From contig NZ_CP083608.1 of the NCBI RefSeq assembly GCF_020097135.1, positions 930,001-994,000 on the forward strand: a stretch of 64,000 nt of DNA, written 5' to 3'. The notes under the pieces were generated by a model that saw nothing but the letters and a program-made list of their open reading frames with translations, made no database searches and was not told the DNA's origin. A program made the position numbers and the translations under genes. Of the stretch, positions 1 to 11,160 are shown piece by piece (position 1 is the first letter of the stretch; each line of letters opens with the position of its first letter). Source of the DNA: Macrococcus armenti (GTDB lineage: Bacteria; Bacillota; Bacilli; Staphylococcales; Staphylococcaceae).

Positions 1-33
1 ATTTTTGTAGGTTATATGAGGTTATTTTTGTTT

Positions 34-63
34 TTGCAACTAATGTTTACAATTTTTAATAAT
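34..63 (+). promoter_or_regulatory. possible dprA promoter
   Basis: TTGCAA and AATAAT are separated by 18 nt, about 50 nt upstream of the dprA start. The match is modest and the region is very AT-rich. Bases 1-115 hold no gene that I can support. Confidence 0.3.
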
Positions 64-115
64 TAAACGACAATCAATTAAAAATTTGAAGTTATGCTTA
101 TCGTGAGGTGAAGAC

Positions 116-985
116 ATGAAACATGAACATATGCAAATTTTAAAACTCGTATATGCTGGTTTTTCAACGCGTGAGCTCCATAAAATATATAATGCTTATC
201 AAACATTCAACTTAAATTTCAGACGATTAATGCCACTACTTATCTCGCTTCTAAACTGCAAACATCAAACATTATCAAGTAAAATCACGAAGTTTTATGC
301 TCTGGACGAAGCACATATATTAACCGAATTAGAACAAAAACAAATACATACTGTATTTTATAATGACAATGATTATCCCACATTACTGAGACAAATTTAC
401 GACTTCCCGTTTTTGTTATTTGTTAGAGGTAATCGTTTCTATCTCAATGAAAAGAAGTTTTTAGCAGTTGTCGGAAGTAGAAACGCTACAGACTATACAG
501 CAAACGTATTGGAACAAATTATGCCTGACCTCGTTTCAGAGCATATATGTATCGTCAGTGGGCTTGCTAAAGGTGCTGATAACTATGCGCACCTCTCATG
601 CAATTATCATAACGGAAAAACAATCGGTGTGCTTGCGTTCGGACATGATTTTGTTTATCCGGAAGATACTGCAATTATTAGAGGTTTAATGGAGAATGTA
701 CATTTAGTAATAAGTGAGTATGCACCGCATACACCAATTCAGAAGTTTCGTTTTCCTGAAAGAAATCGCATAATAAGTGGGCTGTGCCAAGGTGTCCTGA
801 TCACTGAAGCGAAGGTGAAAAGTGGAAGTATGATTACAATAGATCAGGCACTTGATCAAAACCGAAATGTTTATTGCATACCAGGACGAATTGATCATGA
901 ATTATCAATGGGTTGTAATTACAAAATTAAAGAAGGTGCAAAATTAGTGCAATGCGCACACGATATATTAGAAGATTTTCAATAA
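116..985 (+). CDS. dprA: DNA processing protein DprA
   Basis: DprA binds incoming single-stranded DNA in the cytoplasm and loads RecA during natural transformation. The Rossmann-like core is visible: VGSRNATDYT near residue 118, SGLAKGADNYAH, the FPERNRIISGL segment and SGSMITIDQALDQNRNVYC. The length of 289 aa is normal for staphylococcal DprA. The start is ATG behind a good GAGGTGAA ribosome site. The N-terminal 110 residues are the usual poorly conserved helical region, and no C-terminal winged-helix domain is seen. topA follows about 110 bp downstream, as in other Staphylococcaceae. The gene is intact; whether the strain is competent cannot be told from here. Confidence 0.95.
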   Translation: MKHEHMQILKLVYAGFSTRELHKIYNAYQTFNLNFRRLMPLLISLLNCKHQTLSSKITKFYALDEAHILTELEQKQIHTVFYNDNDYPTLLRQIYDFPFLLFVRGNRFYLNEKKFLAVVGSRNATDYTANVLEQIMPDLVSEHICIVSGLAKGADNYAHLSCNYHNGKTIGVLAFGHDFVYPEDTAIIRGLMENVHLVISEYAPHTPIQKFRFPERNRIISGLCQGVLITEAKVKSGSMITIDQALDQNRNVYCIPGRIDHELSMGCNYKIKEGAKLVQCAHDILEDFQ

Positions 986-1024
986 TAAAGGTCAAATTGA
1001 AAATTCACTTTCGCCATTTTATAT

Positions 1025-1054
1025 TTGACAAGCGATTATGTATACGTATATTAT
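1025..1054 (+). promoter_or_regulatory. topA promoter
   Basis: A consensus TTGACA and TATTAT are separated by 18 nt. The site ends 40 nt before the topA start, so topA can be transcribed separately from dprA. Confidence 0.6.
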
Positions 1055-1094
1055 TTATCATTGAATACAAATTAAGTTAAAGGGGGATGTGCAA

Positions 1095-3158
1095 TTGGCA
1101 GAAAATCTCGTCATTGTTGAATCGCCTGCAAAAGCTAAAACAATCGAAAAGTATTTAGGAAAGAAATTTAAAGTCGTCGCATCGATGGGCCATGTGCGTG
1201 ATTTACCACGTAGTCAGATGGGCGTTGATACTGAGAATGATTTTGATCCAAGATATATTACGATAAGAGGTAAAGGGCCAATCGTTCAGGAGTTAAAAAA
1301 ACATGCAAAGCGTGCAAAACATGTTTATCTTGCGAGTGACCCGGACCGCGAAGGTGAAGCAATTGCGTGGCATTTAGCACACATATTAAATATAGATGAA
1401 CAAGCTGACAGTCGTGTCGTATTTAACGAAATAACGAAAGATGCAGTTAAAGAAAGTTTTAAACATCCAAGAAAAATTGAGCAGAATTTAGTTGATGCTC
1501 AGCAGGCACGCCGAGTTCTTGATCGATTAGTAGGTTATAATATTTCGCCAGTATTATGGAAAAAGGTGAAAAAAGGACTGTCTGCAGGTCGTGTTCAATC
1601 TGTAGCCCTGAAACTCATCATTGATAGAGAAGAAGAAATCAATGCATTTAAGCCTGAAGAATACTGGACGATTGATGGTTTATTCGAATTTAAAAAGAAG
1701 CAATTCAAAGCTAAGTTTTTACATGAACAGAATAAACCTAAAAAGTTGAAGCAGGAAAGTGATGTTAAAGCGATCGTTTCACAGCTGAAATCAGACCAGT
1801 TTAAAGTAACGGACGTTACGAAAAAGGAAAAGTTAAGAAACCCGGCACAGCCATTTACGACAAGTTCACTTCAACAGGAAGCTGCACGTAAACTGAATTT
1901 TAAAGCGAGAAAAACGATGATGCTTGCGCAGCAGTTATATGAAGGGATTGACTTGAAAAAACAAGGGACGGTCGGTTTAATTACATATATGCGTACAGAT
2001 TCAACGCGTATTTCTGATACCGCTAAAAATGAAGCGGCATCGTATATTGAAGCGCAGTATGGCAAGGAATATTTGTCTAAACGTAAAGGTAAGAGTGGAG
2101 GCGCACAGGATGCGCATGAAGCGGTGCGTCCAACGTCTGTACTCCGTACACCAAATGATATGAAACCATTTTTATCACGAGACCAGCTGAGACTTTATAA
2201 ACTCATTTGGGAACGTTTTATGGCGAGTCAGATGGCAGCAGCAGTAATTGATACTGTGAGTGTTGATCTCGTACAGGATAATATTAAATTTCGTGCTAAT
2301 GGTCAGACTGTTAAATTTAAAGGATTTATGAGTGTGTATATTGAAGGACAGGATGAAGAATCTGATGAAGGTGAAAACAAGCTACCAGTTCTGTCAGTCG
2401 GTGATGAAGTTAAAGCAGTGAATATTGATGAAAATCAACATTTCACACAACCACCACCACGCTACACTGAAGCGCGTCTTGTAAAAACTTTAGAAGAAAA
2501 GGGAATCGGTCGTCCGTCAACATATGCACCAACATTAGATACGATTCAAAAACGAAATTATGTTAAAGTAGATCAGAAAAAATTCTATCCGACAGAACTC
2601 GGTATCATCGTTAACGAATCTGTTAAAGAATATTTTCCTGAAATTATAGATATTGATTTCACAGTAAATATGGAAACGTTACTCGATAAAATTGCAAGTG
2701 GAGACATGGACTGGAAGAAAGTAATTGCGACATTCTACGGTGACTTTAAAACACATGTTGAACGCGCTGAGTCTGAAATGGAGAAAATCGAAATTAAAGA
2801 TGAGCCTGCAGGAGAAGATTGTGAGAAATGCGGTTCACCTATGGTATATAAAATGGGGCGCTACGGTAAGTTCATGGCTTGCTCTAACTTCCCGGACTGT
2901 AGAAATACGAAGGCAATCGTTAAAACAATCGGCGTTCCTTGTCCTAAATGTAAAGATGGAGAAGTCGTTGAACGTAAATCAAAGAAAAACAGAATTTTCT
3001 ATGGATGTAACAACTTCCCTGAATGTGATTATTTATCGTGGGATAAACCGATTGCACGAAATTGTCCGAAATGTGAAACACAACTCGTTGAACGTAAGAA
3101 AGGTAAACAGACGCAAGTGGTTTGTACAAATTGTGACTACGACGAAAAGCCACAATAA
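1095..3158 (+). CDS. topA: DNA topoisomerase I
   Basis: This type IA topoisomerase relaxes negative supercoils by cutting one strand through an active-site tyrosine. The TOPRIM domain opens with [19 protein letters not shown] and carries SDPDREGEA. The catalytic Tyr lies in [11 protein letters not shown] near residue 300. Three C-terminal Cys4 zinc modules begin [14 protein letters not shown] and CPKCETQ, and the first two end CSNFPDC and CNNFPEC. I chose TTG at 1095, giving 687 aa: it lies 8 nt after AGGGGG and gives the family N-terminus [14 protein letters not shown] at 1089 in the same frame is only 2 nt from the ribosome site. The length matches the S. aureus enzyme. Confidence 0.96.
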   Translation: MAENLVIVESPAKAKTIEKYLGKKFKVVASMGHVRDLPRSQMGVDTENDFDPRYITIRGKGPIVQELKKHAKRAKHVYLASDPDREGEAIAWHLAHILNIDEQADSRVVFNEITKDAVKESFKHPRKIEQNLVDAQQARRVLDRLVGYNISPVLWKKVKKGLSAGRVQSVALKLIIDREEEINAFKPEEYWTIDGLFEFKKKQFKAKFLHEQNKPKKLKQESDVKAIVSQLKSDQFKVTDVTKKEKLRNPAQPFTTSSLQQEAARKLNFKARKTMMLAQQLYEGIDLKKQGTVGLITYMRTDSTRISDTAKNEAASYIEAQYGKEYLSKRKGKSGGAQDAHEAVRPTSVLRTPNDMKPFLSRDQLRLYKLIWERFMASQMAAAVIDTVSVDLVQDNIKFRANGQTVKFKGFMSVYIEGQDEESDEGENKLPVLSVGDEVKAVNIDENQHFTQPPPRYTEARLVKTLEEKGIGRPSTYAPTLDTIQKRNYVKVDQKKFYPTELGIIVNESVKEYFPEIIDIDFTVNMETLLDKIASGDMDWKKVIATFYGDFKTHVERAESEMEKIEIKDEPAGEDCEKCGSPMVYKMGRYGKFMACSNFPDCRNTKAIVKTIGVPCPKCKDGEVVERKSKKNRIFYGCNNFPECDYLSWDKPIARNCPKCETQLVERKKGKQTQVVCTNCDYDEKPQ

Positions 3159-3188
3159 TGGATTAATGTTTAACACATGTTAAGATGA

Positions 3189-3223
3189 GAACAGATTAGA
3201 AAATAATCTGTTCTTTATTATTT
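3189..3223 (+). terminator. topA terminator
   Basis: A perfect 10-bp stem (gaacagatta/taatctgttc) with a 5-nt loop is followed by a T/A-rich tail. Confidence 0.8.
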
Positions 3224-3313
3224 TTAAAAAAGTTTAAACATTCAAACATAAATGGTTTATTTCATCTTAAATTTGTAATACAATCATGAAGGATTAACTC
3301 AGGAGGAGATTAA

Positions 3314-4615
3314 ATGAAAACTGTAAATATAATTGGCGCTGGTTTAGCGGGTAGTGAGGCGGCGTATCAGTTAGCGAAACGCGGCATTAAAGTTAAATTA
3401 TATGAGATGCGACCTGTAAAACAGACACCTGCACACCATACGGATAAATTTGCGGAATTAGTATGTTCTAATTCGCTTCGTGGTAATGCTTTAACGAATG
3501 CTGTCGGTGTTTTAAAGGAAGAAATGCGACGTCTTGACTCACTTATTATTAAAGCAGCAGACAATGCAAGTGTACCAGCTGGTGGTGCGTTAGCTGTAGA
3601 CCGTCATGAATTCAGTGGCTATGTCACCGACACATTGCGTCAGCATGAAAACATTGAAGTAATCAATGAAGAAATTACGACGATTCCGGATGGGCCAACG
3701 ATTATAGCAACTGGTCCATTAACAACAGAAAGCTTATCAAAGCAAATTCAGGCGTTAACAGGGCAGGAGCATTTATATTTTTATGATGCAGCGGCTCCGA
3801 TTATCGAAAAAGACTCTATCGATATGAATAAATTATATTTAAAGTCTCGATATGATAAAGGTGAGGCAGCTTATTTAAACTGTCCGATGACTGAAGAAGA
3901 ATTTAATACATTTTATGATGCCTTACTAGAAGCGGAAGTTGTGCCACTTAAAGAATTTGAAAAAGAGATATACTTTGAAGGGTGTATGCCTTTTGAAGAG
4001 ATGGCAAAACGCGGTCGTAAAACATTATTGTTCGGACCGATGAAACCAGTAGGACTTGAAGATCCTAAAACAGGAAAACGACCGTATGCTGTCGTACAAT
4101 TACGTCAAGATGATGCAGCAGGTACACTGTATAATATTGTAGGTTTCCAGACCCATTTAAAATGGGGGGCTCAAAAGGAAATATTAAAACTGATCCCTGG
4201 ATTAGAAAATGTTGAAGTTGTGAGATATGGTGTGATGCATCGTAATACATTTATCAATTCCCCGACAAACTTGCAGCAGACATATCAATTTAAAGGGAAT
4301 GACAACTTATTCCTTGCAGGTCAGATGACAGGAGTAGAAGGATATGTAGAAAGTGCGGCAAGTGGACTTGTTGCTGGTATTAATATGGCGAAGTTAATTG
4401 AAGGTAAACCTGTTATTACGTTCCCTGAAAATACAGTAATCGGTGCGATGGCATATTACATTACGCATACAAGTAGTAAAAACTTCCAGCCGATGAATGC
4501 AAACTTCGGGTTACTCCCTTCACTCGATAAGCGTATTAAAGATAAAAAAGAACGTTATGAAGCACTTGCAGTACGTGCATTAGATACGCTGGAACATTTT
4601 AAAGTGACATTATAG
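3314..4615 (+). CDS. trmFO: tRNA (uracil-54) methyltransferase, folate/FAD-dependent, TrmFO
   Basis: TrmFO makes ribothymidine at position 54 of tRNA, using 5,10-methylenetetrahydrofolate and FAD. The N-terminal dinucleotide-binding motif [17 protein letters not shown] is at residues 8-24. The family stretches [20 protein letters not shown] and [19 protein letters not shown], which contact FAD and folate, are intact. The length of 433 aa is standard. The start is ATG behind AGGAGGAG. The gene lies between topA and xerC, the ancestral order (formerly called gid). Confidence 0.96.
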   Translation: MKTVNIIGAGLAGSEAAYQLAKRGIKVKLYEMRPVKQTPAHHTDKFAELVCSNSLRGNALTNAVGVLKEEMRRLDSLIIKAADNASVPAGGALAVDRHEFSGYVTDTLRQHENIEVINEEITTIPDGPTIIATGPLTTESLSKQIQALTGQEHLYFYDAAAPIIEKDSIDMNKLYLKSRYDKGEAAYLNCPMTEEEFNTFYDALLEAEVVPLKEFEKEIYFEGCMPFEEMAKRGRKTLLFGPMKPVGLEDPKTGKRPYAVVQLRQDDAAGTLYNIVGFQTHLKWGAQKEILKLIPGLENVEVVRYGVMHRNTFINSPTNLQQTYQFKGNDNLFLAGQMTGVEGYVESAASGLVAGINMAKLIEGKPVITFPENTVIGAMAYYITHTSSKNFQPMNANFGLLPSLDKRIKDKKERYEALAVRALDTLEHFKVTL

Positions 4616-4623
4616 TATATTAG

Positions 4624-4653
4624 TTGTGTACAAAAAATAAATTGTGTTACAAT
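4624..4653 (+). promoter_or_regulatory. possible xerC-hslVU-codY promoter
   Basis: TTGTGT and TACAAT are 18 nt apart, 20 nt upstream of the xerC start. The -35 box matches only half the consensus. Confidence 0.35.
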
Positions 4654-4673
4654 TCAGATAAATAGGAGGTAGT

Positions 4674-5546
4674 ATGGAAAATAAAGATATTTCGTGTTTT
4701 TTACAATATTTAAAACTTGAAAGAAACTTTTCAGAACATACTGTCGAAGCCTATCATAAAGACATTTTACAGTTTACACAATTTTTAAAGCAAGAAGGAC
4801 TGGATATTCAGTCCTTTGAATATCGTGATGCGAGAAACTTCCTTGTTCGTCAATATAATAAAGGGCTTGGGCGTACTACAGTATCGAGAAGAATCTCAGC
4901 GTTACGTTCTTTTTATGCGTTTTTATATGAAGATCGTGAACACAATCCTTTTTCGCAACTCGTTCACCCGAAACAGAAGAAGTATTTACCTGAGTTCTTT
5001 TATGAGAAAGAAATGGCATTAATTTTTAATAGTATTGATATGTCAAAACCATTTGCATTAAGAGACAGGTTTATTCTTGAAATGTTATATGCAACGGGTA
5101 TGCGTGTTTCAGAATTTATCAGTTTATCCGCTGATGATTTTGATATGTCAACGCAAACGGTAAAAGTGCTCGGAAAAGGTCGGAAAGAAAGAATTGTGCC
5201 ATACGGAGCATTTGCTCAGCAGGCACTTGAAGATTATGTACAATTCAGAAATTCAAGAAATGTTACGCATGACTATTTACTTATAAATCAGCAGAATGGT
5301 CCACTTACTACAAGAGGGTTAAGCTACATTTTAAATAATATTATTAAAAGAAGTGGGGCTGATGGCCATATACATCCGCACAAATTGCGTCATACATTTG
5401 CGACGCATCTGCTGAATAATGGTGCTGACTTAAGAACTGTACAAACGTTACTCGGTCACGAAAGTTTATCGACGACGAGTAAATATACACACGTAACGAA
5501 GGAACACCTGAGAAAATCATACATCAATGCACACCCACGTGCATAA
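4674..5546 (+). CDS. xerC: tyrosine recombinase XerC
   Basis: XerC acts with XerD at dif to resolve chromosome dimers at the division septum. The N-terminal SAM-like core-binding domain covers residues 1-90. The catalytic domain shows Arg in [20 protein letters not shown] (H-x-x-R), LGHESLSTT (second His) and the nucleophilic Tyr in SKYTHV. The length is 290 aa and the start is ATG behind AGGAGG. It opens the xerC-hslV-hslU-codY operon; hslV starts 12 bp after its stop. Confidence 0.96.
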   Translation: MENKDISCFLQYLKLERNFSEHTVEAYHKDILQFTQFLKQEGLDIQSFEYRDARNFLVRQYNKGLGRTTVSRRISALRSFYAFLYEDREHNPFSQLVHPKQKKYLPEFFYEKEMALIFNSIDMSKPFALRDRFILEMLYATGMRVSEFISLSADDFDMSTQTVKVLGKGRKERIVPYGAFAQQALEDYVQFRNSRNVTHDYLLINQQNGPLTTRGLSYILNNIIKRSGADGHIHPHKLRHTFATHLLNNGADLRTVQTLLGHESLSTTSKYTHVTKEHLRKSYINAHPRA

Positions 5547-5557
5547 GGAGTGAAATA

Positions 5558-6100
5558 ATGAACAATCAATTACATGCGACAACGATATTTGCAATCAGAC
5601 ATAATAGTGGTGCGGCGATGAGTGGGGACGGTCAAGTTACACTCGGCCAGCAAGTAATAATGAAACAAACGGCTAGAAAAGTACGCAGATTATTTAATGA
5701 TGAAGTTATCGCTGGTTTTGCAGGAAGTGTCGCAGATGCGTTTACATTGTTTGAGAAGTTTGAAGCTAAATTACATGAATATAACGGTAACTTATCAAGA
5801 GCAGCAGTTGAACTGGCTAAAGAATGGCGTGGAGACAAAATGTTACGTCAACTGGAAGCGATGTTAATTGTAATGAATAAAGACGAGCTTCTTGTTGTCA
5901 GTGGTACTGGAGAAGTTATTCAGCCAGATGACGATATTATTGCTATTGGCTCAGGTGGTAATTATGCGTTAAGTGCCGGGCGAGCATTAAAGCGTCATGC
6001 ACCAATGATGTCAGCGAGAGAAATTGCGCAGGCTTCACTTGAAACAGCAGCTGATATATGTGTATTTACAAATCACAATATTATTATTGAAGAGTTATAA
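5558..6100 (+). CDS. hslV: ATP-dependent protease subunit HslV (ClpQ)
   Basis: HslV is the proteolytic core of the HslUV (ClpQY) protease, two stacked hexameric rings with an Ntn-hydrolase active site. The sequence starts [10 protein letters not shown], so the N-terminal nucleophile is expected at the Thr-Thr after a short propeptide. [13 protein letters not shown] and the C-terminal [11 protein letters not shown] are family hallmarks. The length is 180 aa. The start is ATG after AAGGAG. The partner ATPase hslU follows 13 bp downstream. Confidence 0.96.
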   Translation: MNNQLHATTIFAIRHNSGAAMSGDGQVTLGQQVIMKQTARKVRRLFNDEVIAGFAGSVADAFTLFEKFEAKLHEYNGNLSRAAVELAKEWRGDKMLRQLEAMLIVMNKDELLVVSGTGEVIQPDDDIIAIGSGGNYALSAGRALKRHAPMMSAREIAQASLETAADICVFTNHNIIIEEL

Positions 6101-6113
6101 CAGGAGGTTCATT

Positions 6114-7487
6114 ATGGACGCAACAAACTTAACACCAAGACAAATTGTGAATCATCTTGACGAACATATTATTGGTCAGCAGGATGCAAAACGAAAAGTC
6201 GCGGTAAGTCTTCGTAACCGTTACCGCCGAATGTCTCTCGGTGAGGATATACAAAAAGAAATAATCCCTAAAAATATATTAATGATTGGGCCGACTGGTG
6301 TTGGTAAAACAGAGATTGCTAGACGAATGGCAAAACTAGTTGGAGCACCTTTCATTAAAGTTGAGGCGACAAAATACACAGAAGTTGGTTATGTTGGTCG
6401 CGACGTAGAAAGCATGATAAGAGATTTAACAGAAAATGGTGTACGTCTTATAAAAGAGAAGAAGAAACAGGAAGTGCTTGAGGAAGCAAAACGAAATGCT
6501 GAAGAGCGCCTCGTAAAATTGCTCGTTCCTGCAATGAAAAAGAAAGAAAACAAATCAAGCAATCCATTTGAAATGTTGTTTAATCAAACGGTACAGGAAG
6601 AAGAGGACGCACCGGATGAACACATTAAACTTAAAAGAAAAGATATTAAAGAGAAGCTTGCAGCTAAACACCTTGAAGATGAAACTGTTAAAATAAAAGT
6701 GGAACAATCATTTAAAGGGTTGAATATGTTCGGTATGGATTTGCAGAACAATGGTATGCAGGATATGTTTAGTCAAATGATGCCGAAACAAAAAGTTGAA
6801 CGCACTTTAAAGGTTTCACAAGCGCGTGAGGTTTTAATTGATGAAGAAGCATCTAAACTGATTGACGAAGAGGCACTGCATAGTGAAGCGGTGATGTTAA
6901 CAGAACAGATGGGTATCGTGTTCATTGATGAGATTGATAAAATTGCAGGAGGCAACCAAGGTCCTGATGTTTCACGTCAGGGTGTTCAACGTGACATTTT
7001 ACCAATCGTTGAAGGTAGCGTCGTACAGACGAAGTATGGTGCTGTCAATACAGAGCATATTTTATTTATCGGTGCTGGTGCATTCCACGTATCTAAGCCG
7101 AGCGATTTAATTCCGGAGCTGCAAGGACGTTTTCCAATTCGTGTTGAACTTGAAAAACTTTCAGCTGAAGATTTTAAACGTATTTTAACTGAACCAAAAT
7201 TATCATTACTGAAACAATATGAAAGCTTACTTGCAACTGAAAATGTTACAATTCATTTTACTGATGAAGCAATCGACAAATTAGCTGAAATGTCATATGA
7301 AGTGAATCAGGAAACAGATAATATCGGTGCGAGAAGATTGCATACGATATTAGAAAAAATGCTTGAAGATTTGCTGTTTGAAGCTTCTGAAATGCCAAAT
7401 GCACACGTTGATATTACGGCACAATATGTAGATTTAAAACTTGGTAATATAACAAAAAATAAAAATTTAAGTGAATATATATTATAA
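6114..7487 (+). CDS. hslU: ATP-dependent protease ATPase subunit HslU (ClpY)
   Basis: This AAA+ unfoldase feeds substrates to HslV. Walker [10 protein letters not shown] lies near residue 60 and the Walker B region is [13 protein letters not shown]. Between them, residues about 110-240 form the substrate-binding I-domain. The C-terminal tail ends LSEYIL, the short segment that inserts into HslV. I chose ATG 6114, behind CAGGAGG, giving [12 protein letters not shown] and 457 aa. An in-frame extension upstream would run through hslV and is rejected. codY follows after 12 bp. Confidence 0.96.
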   Translation: MDATNLTPRQIVNHLDEHIIGQQDAKRKVAVSLRNRYRRMSLGEDIQKEIIPKNILMIGPTGVGKTEIARRMAKLVGAPFIKVEATKYTEVGYVGRDVESMIRDLTENGVRLIKEKKKQEVLEEAKRNAEERLVKLLVPAMKKKENKSSNPFEMLFNQTVQEEEDAPDEHIKLKRKDIKEKLAAKHLEDETVKIKVEQSFKGLNMFGMDLQNNGMQDMFSQMMPKQKVERTLKVSQAREVLIDEEASKLIDEEALHSEAVMLTEQMGIVFIDEIDKIAGGNQGPDVSRQGVQRDILPIVEGSVVQTKYGAVNTEHILFIGAGAFHVSKPSDLIPELQGRFPIRVELEKLSAEDFKRILTEPKLSLLKQYESLLATENVTIHFTDEAIDKLAEMSYEVNQETDNIGARRLHTILEKMLEDLLFEASEMPNAHVDITAQYVDLKLGNITKNKNLSEYIL

Positions 7488-7499
7488 AGGAGATTAACG

Positions 7500-8273
7500 A
7501 TGGAACTATTACAGAGAACACGTAAAATCAACAAATTATTACAGGAACATAAAGGACTTGCAGTAGACTTTAAAGAGATGGCTGATTATTTAGGTGCAGC
7601 GATGCAGTCTAACGTATTTATTTTATCTCGCCGTGGTAAGCTATTAGGATTTGGTGTTAATGAACTTTTAAAAAATGAACGTATTATTAAAATGCTGGAA
7701 GAAAGACAGTTTCCAGAAGAATATGTAGATTTATTGCTAAATATCGAAGGAACGAAAAGTAATATTACTTTAGAAAATGAATTGTCAGTATTTCCATCAG
7801 AAAATGCAGATTTATTCAGTAAGTCTAATACGGTAATTATTCCGATAAAAGGTGGCGGAACTCGTTTAGGAACGTTAGTACTTGGTCGTGTTGATAAAAC
7901 GTTTAACGACGAAGATCTAGTACTAGGTGAATATGCAGCGACAGTTGTTGGTATGGAAATTTTACGTGAGAAGCACGCGGATATCGAGAAGCAGGCGCGC
8001 GATAAAGCGGCAATTAATATGGCAATTAACTCTTTATCTTACTCTGAAAAAGAAGCGATTGAACATATCTTTGAAGAACTTGGAGCACCAGAAGGCTTAC
8101 TTGTCGCATCTAAAGTTGCTGATCGTGTCGGTATTACACGTTCTGTTATCGTTAATGCATTACGTAAACTTGAAAGTGCTGGTGTAATTGAGTCACGTTC
8201 ACTCGGTATGAAAGGTACATTTATTAAAATTAAGAAAGAGCATTTCCTTGAAGAACTTGCTGCATCACATTAA
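7500..8273 (+). CDS. codY: GTP- and branched-chain amino-acid-sensing repressor CodY
   Basis: CodY represses nutrient-scavenging, amino-acid and virulence genes when GTP and branched-chain amino acids are plentiful. Residues 1-155 form the GAF ligand-binding domain. The C-terminal winged helix carries [20 protein letters not shown] and a wing [10 protein letters not shown]. The length of 257 aa is typical. The start is ATG after AAGGAG. It is the last gene of the xerC-hslVU-codY unit and is followed by a strong terminator. Confidence 0.97.
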   Translation: MELLQRTRKINKLLQEHKGLAVDFKEMADYLGAAMQSNVFILSRRGKLLGFGVNELLKNERIIKMLEERQFPEEYVDLLLNIEGTKSNITLENELSVFPSENADLFSKSNTVIIPIKGGGTRLGTLVLGRVDKTFNDEDLVLGEYAATVVGMEILREKHADIEKQARDKAAINMAINSLSYSEKEAIEHIFEELGAPEGLLVASKVADRVGITRSVIVNALRKLESAGVIESRSLGMKGTFIKIKKEHFLEELAASH

Positions 8274-8290
8274 GCTAAGAATATATTATT

Positions 8291-8329
8291 AAGCATAAGA
8301 AACATAAAATTTTTCTTATGCTTTTTTTA
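8291..8329 (+). terminator. codY operon terminator
   Basis: A 12-bp stem (aagcataagaaa/tttcttatgctt) is followed by a run of Ts. Confidence 0.88.
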
Positions 8330-8338
8330 TTTTTATTA

Positions 8339-8367
8339 TTGAAAGAAATAATTGTATATGCTATATT
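8339..8367 (+). promoter_or_regulatory. rpsB promoter
   Basis: TTGAAA and TATATT are separated by 17 nt. The predicted transcript has a leader of about 115 nt before rpsB. Confidence 0.65.
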
Positions 8368-8398
8368 TATCTATGGCTAAAAAAAGCCAAATTCACAC

Positions 8399-8456
8399 AT
8401 TACAGATAAGTATTTCGGATGGTGCAACAAAAGTTGTTTCTGAAATTGCCTGTAAT
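8399..8456 (+). promoter_or_regulatory. structured rpsB leader, candidate S2 autoregulatory element
   Basis: Three nested pairings can be drawn: outer attacag/ctgtaat, middle atttcgga/tctgaaat with one mismatch, and an inner caac-aaaa-gttg hairpin. A smaller hairpin tggct/agcca lies just upstream near 8374-8389. The fold sits between the promoter and the ribosome site. Ribosomal protein leaders often bind their own product; that role here is inferred, not shown. Confidence 0.5.
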
Positions 8457-8488
8457 GGCGGAATAAAACCAATTAGGAGGAAATTAAA

Positions 8489-9265
8489 ATGGCAGTAATC
8501 TCAATGAAACAATTGCTTGAAGCTGGTGTACACTTCGGTCACCAAACACGTCGCTGGAACCCAAAAATGAAGAAATATATCTTCACTGAAAGAAATGGTA
8601 TTTATATCATTGACCTTCAAAAAACAGTTAAGAAAGTTGAAGAAGCTTATAACTTCATGAAATCTATTTCTGAAGAAGGCGGTACTGTATTATTCGTAGG
8701 TACTAAAAAGCAAGCTCAGGAAGCGATTAAAGAAGAAGCTGAACGTTCAGGTCAATTCTTCATCAACGAACGTTGGTTAGGTGGAACTTTAACAAACTAC
8801 AAAACAATTTCTAAACGTGTAAAACGTATTTCTGAAATTGAAAAAATGGAAGAAAACGGTACTTTTGACGTTCTTCCTAAAAAAGAAGTTGTTGAACTTA
8901 AAAAAGAATATGATCGTTTAATCAAATTCTTAGGCGGAATTCGTGAAATGAAATCTATGCCTTCAGCTTTATTTGTTGTTGACCCTCGTAAAGAGCGTAA
9001 CGCAATTGCAGAAGCTAAAAAATTACACATTCCAATCGTTGGTATCGTTGATACAAACTGTGATCCAGACGAAATCGACTACGTAATCCCTGCAAACGAT
9101 GATGCTATTCGCGCCGTTAAATTATTAACTGGTAAAATGGCTGATGCAATCTTAGAAGGTCGTCAAGGCGTATCTAACGAAGAAGTTGCAGCTGAACAAA
9201 ACATCGATTTAACTGAAGAAGCTGAAGCTAAAGTAGAAGAAACTACTGAAACAACTGAAGCTTAA
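8489..9265 (+). CDS. rpsB: 30S ribosomal protein S2
   Basis: S2 sits at the back of the 30S subunit between head and body and is needed for S1 or mRNA docking. The N-terminus [20 protein letters not shown] and the central [20 protein letters not shown] and [11 protein letters not shown] are conserved. The length is 258 aa, with an acidic C-terminal tail (about residues 235-258) that varies between species. The start is ATG behind AGGAGG. A terminator separates it from tsf, though the two are neighbours in most bacteria. Confidence 0.97.
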   Translation: MAVISMKQLLEAGVHFGHQTRRWNPKMKKYIFTERNGIYIIDLQKTVKKVEEAYNFMKSISEEGGTVLFVGTKKQAQEAIKEEAERSGQFFINERWLGGTLTNYKTISKRVKRISEIEKMEENGTFDVLPKKEVVELKKEYDRLIKFLGGIREMKSMPSALFVVDPRKERNAIAEAKKLHIPIVGIVDTNCDPDEIDYVIPANDDAIRAVKLLTGKMADAILEGRQGVSNEEVAAEQNIDLTEEAEAKVEETTETTEA

Positions 9266-9272
9266 TTGACTT

Positions 9273-9309
9273 AAAAAGTGATAAGTGTATAACATTTATC
9301 ACTTTTTTT
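9273..9309 (+). terminator. rpsB terminator
   Basis: A 12-bp stem (aaaaagtgataa/ttatcacttttt) is followed by a T-run. It probably attenuates rather than fully isolates tsf. Confidence 0.85.
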
Positions 9310-9385
9310 AAAAGCTACAATTAGCGTTTTAATTTAAAATTTAGTAATATATAATCGTAAACACAATTCTCTGGAGGTATTATAC

Positions 9386-10267
9386 ATGGCTATTACAGCA
9401 CAATTAGTTAAACAATTACGTGAAAGAACAGGCGCAGGTATGATGGACTGCAAAAAAGCATTAACTGAAACAAACGGAGATATCGACGCAGCTGTTGATT
9501 ACTTACGTGAAAAAGGTATTGCTAAAGCAGCTAAGAAAGCTGACCGTATCGCAGCTGAAGGTTCAACTTATGTTGCATCAGTTGGAAATACAGCAGTATT
9601 ATTAGAATTAAACTCAGAAACTGACTTCGTTGCACGTAATGAAGGTTTCCAAGCATTAGTTAAAGAAATGGCTGATCATATTTTAGCTACAAAACCAGCT
9701 GATTTAGATGCATTAATGGCGTCTGAAATTGAAGCAGGTAAAACTGTTGAAACTAAAATGAATGAAGCAATTTCAACAATCGGTGAAAAATTAACTTTAC
9801 GTCGTTTCGTTTTAGCTGAAAAAACAGATGCAGATGCATTTGGTGAGTATTTACACATGGGTGGACGTATCGGTGTATTAGCAGTTGTAGAAAACTCTAC
9901 AGATGCAGACGCTGCGAAAGATGTTGCAATGCATATTGCTGCATTAAACCCTAAATTCGTTTCTCGTGAACAAGTTTCTGCTGAAGAATTAGATCACGAA
10001 AAAGAAATTTTAAAACAACAAGCATTAAACGAAGGTAAACCAGAAAATATCGTTGAAAAAATGGTAGAAGGTCGTTTACGTAAATATTTAGAAGAAATTT
10101 GTGCAGTTGATCAACCATTCGTTAAGAATCCGGATCAAACAGTTGCAGAGTTCTTAAAATCTAAAGGTGGTACATTAAAATCATTCGTACGTTACGAAGT
10201 TGGAGAAGGTATCGAGAAACGTCAAGATAACTTCGCTGATGAAGTAATGGGGCAAATGGGTAAATAA
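9386..10267 (+). CDS. tsf: elongation factor Ts
   Basis: EF-Ts exchanges GDP for GTP on EF-Tu. The N-terminal UBA-like domain contains [18 protein letters not shown]. The core has [15 protein letters not shown], with the Thr-Asp-Phe-Val tip that disturbs the Mg site of EF-Tu. The length of 293 aa is typical. The start is ATG behind TGGAGG. Confidence 0.97.
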   Translation: MAITAQLVKQLRERTGAGMMDCKKALTETNGDIDAAVDYLREKGIAKAAKKADRIAAEGSTYVASVGNTAVLLELNSETDFVARNEGFQALVKEMADHILATKPADLDALMASEIEAGKTVETKMNEAISTIGEKLTLRRFVLAEKTDADAFGEYLHMGGRIGVLAVVENSTDADAAKDVAMHIAALNPKFVSREQVSAEELDHEKEILKQQALNEGKPENIVEKMVEGRLRKYLEEICAVDQPFVKNPDQTVAEFLKSKGGTLKSFVRYEVGEGIEKRQDNFADEVMGQMGK

Positions 10268-10276
10268 TGATCATTT

Positions 10277-10301
10277 AAAAGACACTTCGGTGTCTTTTTT
10301 T
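10277..10301 (+). terminator. tsf terminator
   Basis: A 9-bp stem aaaagacac/gtgtctttt capped by a UUCG tetraloop is followed by Ts. Confidence 0.88.
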
Positions 10302-10354
10302 ATACATATAAAACAAATATTATACATATAATGATTTATTTAAACGCCATTTAT

Positions 10355-10389
10355 TGATATAATGGCTATAGTTTTGTGTACAGTACACA
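10355..10389 (+). promoter_or_regulatory. pyrH extended -10 promoter with palindrome at the start of the transcript
   Basis: TGATATAAT (10355-10363) is an extended -10 element without a clear -35. A perfect 15-nt palindrome, tgtgtacagtacaca, spans 10375-10389, roughly +5 to +20 of the transcript. It could be an operator or an RNA hairpin. No regulator is identified. Confidence 0.4.
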
Positions 10390-10409
10390 TATTTTTGAGA
10401 GGACGGATA

Positions 10410-11135
10410 ATGATGATAGAAACTTCTAAATATAAACGTGTCGTATTAAAGTTGAGTGGGGAAGCGTTAGCTGGTGAGAAAGGCTTTGGTATTAACCCGT
10501 TTATTATTAAAAGTGTAGCGAAACAAGTTGCGGAAGTCGCTAAAATGGACTGTGAAATTGCTGTAATTGTTGGTGGTGGCAACATTTGGCGTGGTAAAAC
10601 TGGTAGTGACTTAGGTATGGACCGTGGAACAGCTGATTATATGGGTATGCTTGCTACTGTAATGAATTCATTAGCATTACAGGATTCATTAGAACAGCTT
10701 GACTGCGATACACGCGTACTTACTTCAATCGAAATGAAACAAGTTGCAGAACCTTATATTCGCCGTCGTGCTATTCGTCACCTTGAAAAAGGACGTGTCG
10801 TTATTTTTGCAGCAGGTATCGGAAACCCTTACTTCTCTACAGATACGACAGCGGCATTACGTGCTGCGGAGATGGAAGCAGATGTAATCTTAATGGGTAA
10901 AAACAATGTGGATGGCGTATACTCAGCGGATCCAAAACTTGACCCGAACGCGAAAAAGTATGAAACATTGACATACATTGAAATGTTACAGGAAGGTCTT
11001 CAAGTAATGGATTCAACTGCAAGCTCATTCTGTATGGACAATGATATTCCGCTCGTGGTATTCTCAATTATGGAAGATGGTAACATTAAACGCGCAATAA
11101 TGGGCGAAGAAATCGGAACAACAATTACGAAATAA
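10410..11135 (+). CDS. pyrH: uridylate kinase
   Basis: PyrH is a hexameric kinase that phosphorylates UMP to UDP; it belongs to the amino-acid kinase fold. [19 protein letters not shown] is the phosphate loop, [11 protein letters not shown] binds nucleotide, and [14 protein letters not shown] and [20 protein letters not shown] are hallmarks. I chose the first of two adjacent ATGs (10410), 6 nt after GAGAGGA, giving 241 aa; the second (10413) would remove one residue. frr follows 25 bp on, so the two are probably cotranscribed. Confidence 0.95.
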   Translation: MMIETSKYKRVVLKLSGEALAGEKGFGINPFIIKSVAKQVAEVAKMDCEIAVIVGGGNIWRGKTGSDLGMDRGTADYMGMLATVMNSLALQDSLEQLDCDTRVLTSIEMKQVAEPYIRRRAIRHLEKGRVVIFAAGIGNPYFSTDTTAALRAAEMEADVILMGKNNVDGVYSADPKLDPNAKKYETLTYIEMLQEGLQVMDSTASSFCMDNDIPLVVFSIMEDGNIKRAIMGEEIGTTITK

Positions 11136-11160
11136 TTTTAATATTGAAGGAGATATAATT

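Noticed and set aside
704-898. Reading frame on the minus strand inside dprA
   Set aside because: It lies wholly within the conserved catalytic region of dprA and has no ribosome site.
2725-3183. 152-codon frame overlapping the end of topA
   Set aside because: It is a shifted reading of the conserved zinc-finger region, with Lys/Arg/Asn-rich nonsense composition.
6024-6113. Upstream in-frame extension of hslU
   Set aside because: It overlaps hslV, and CAGGAGG directly precedes ATG 6114.
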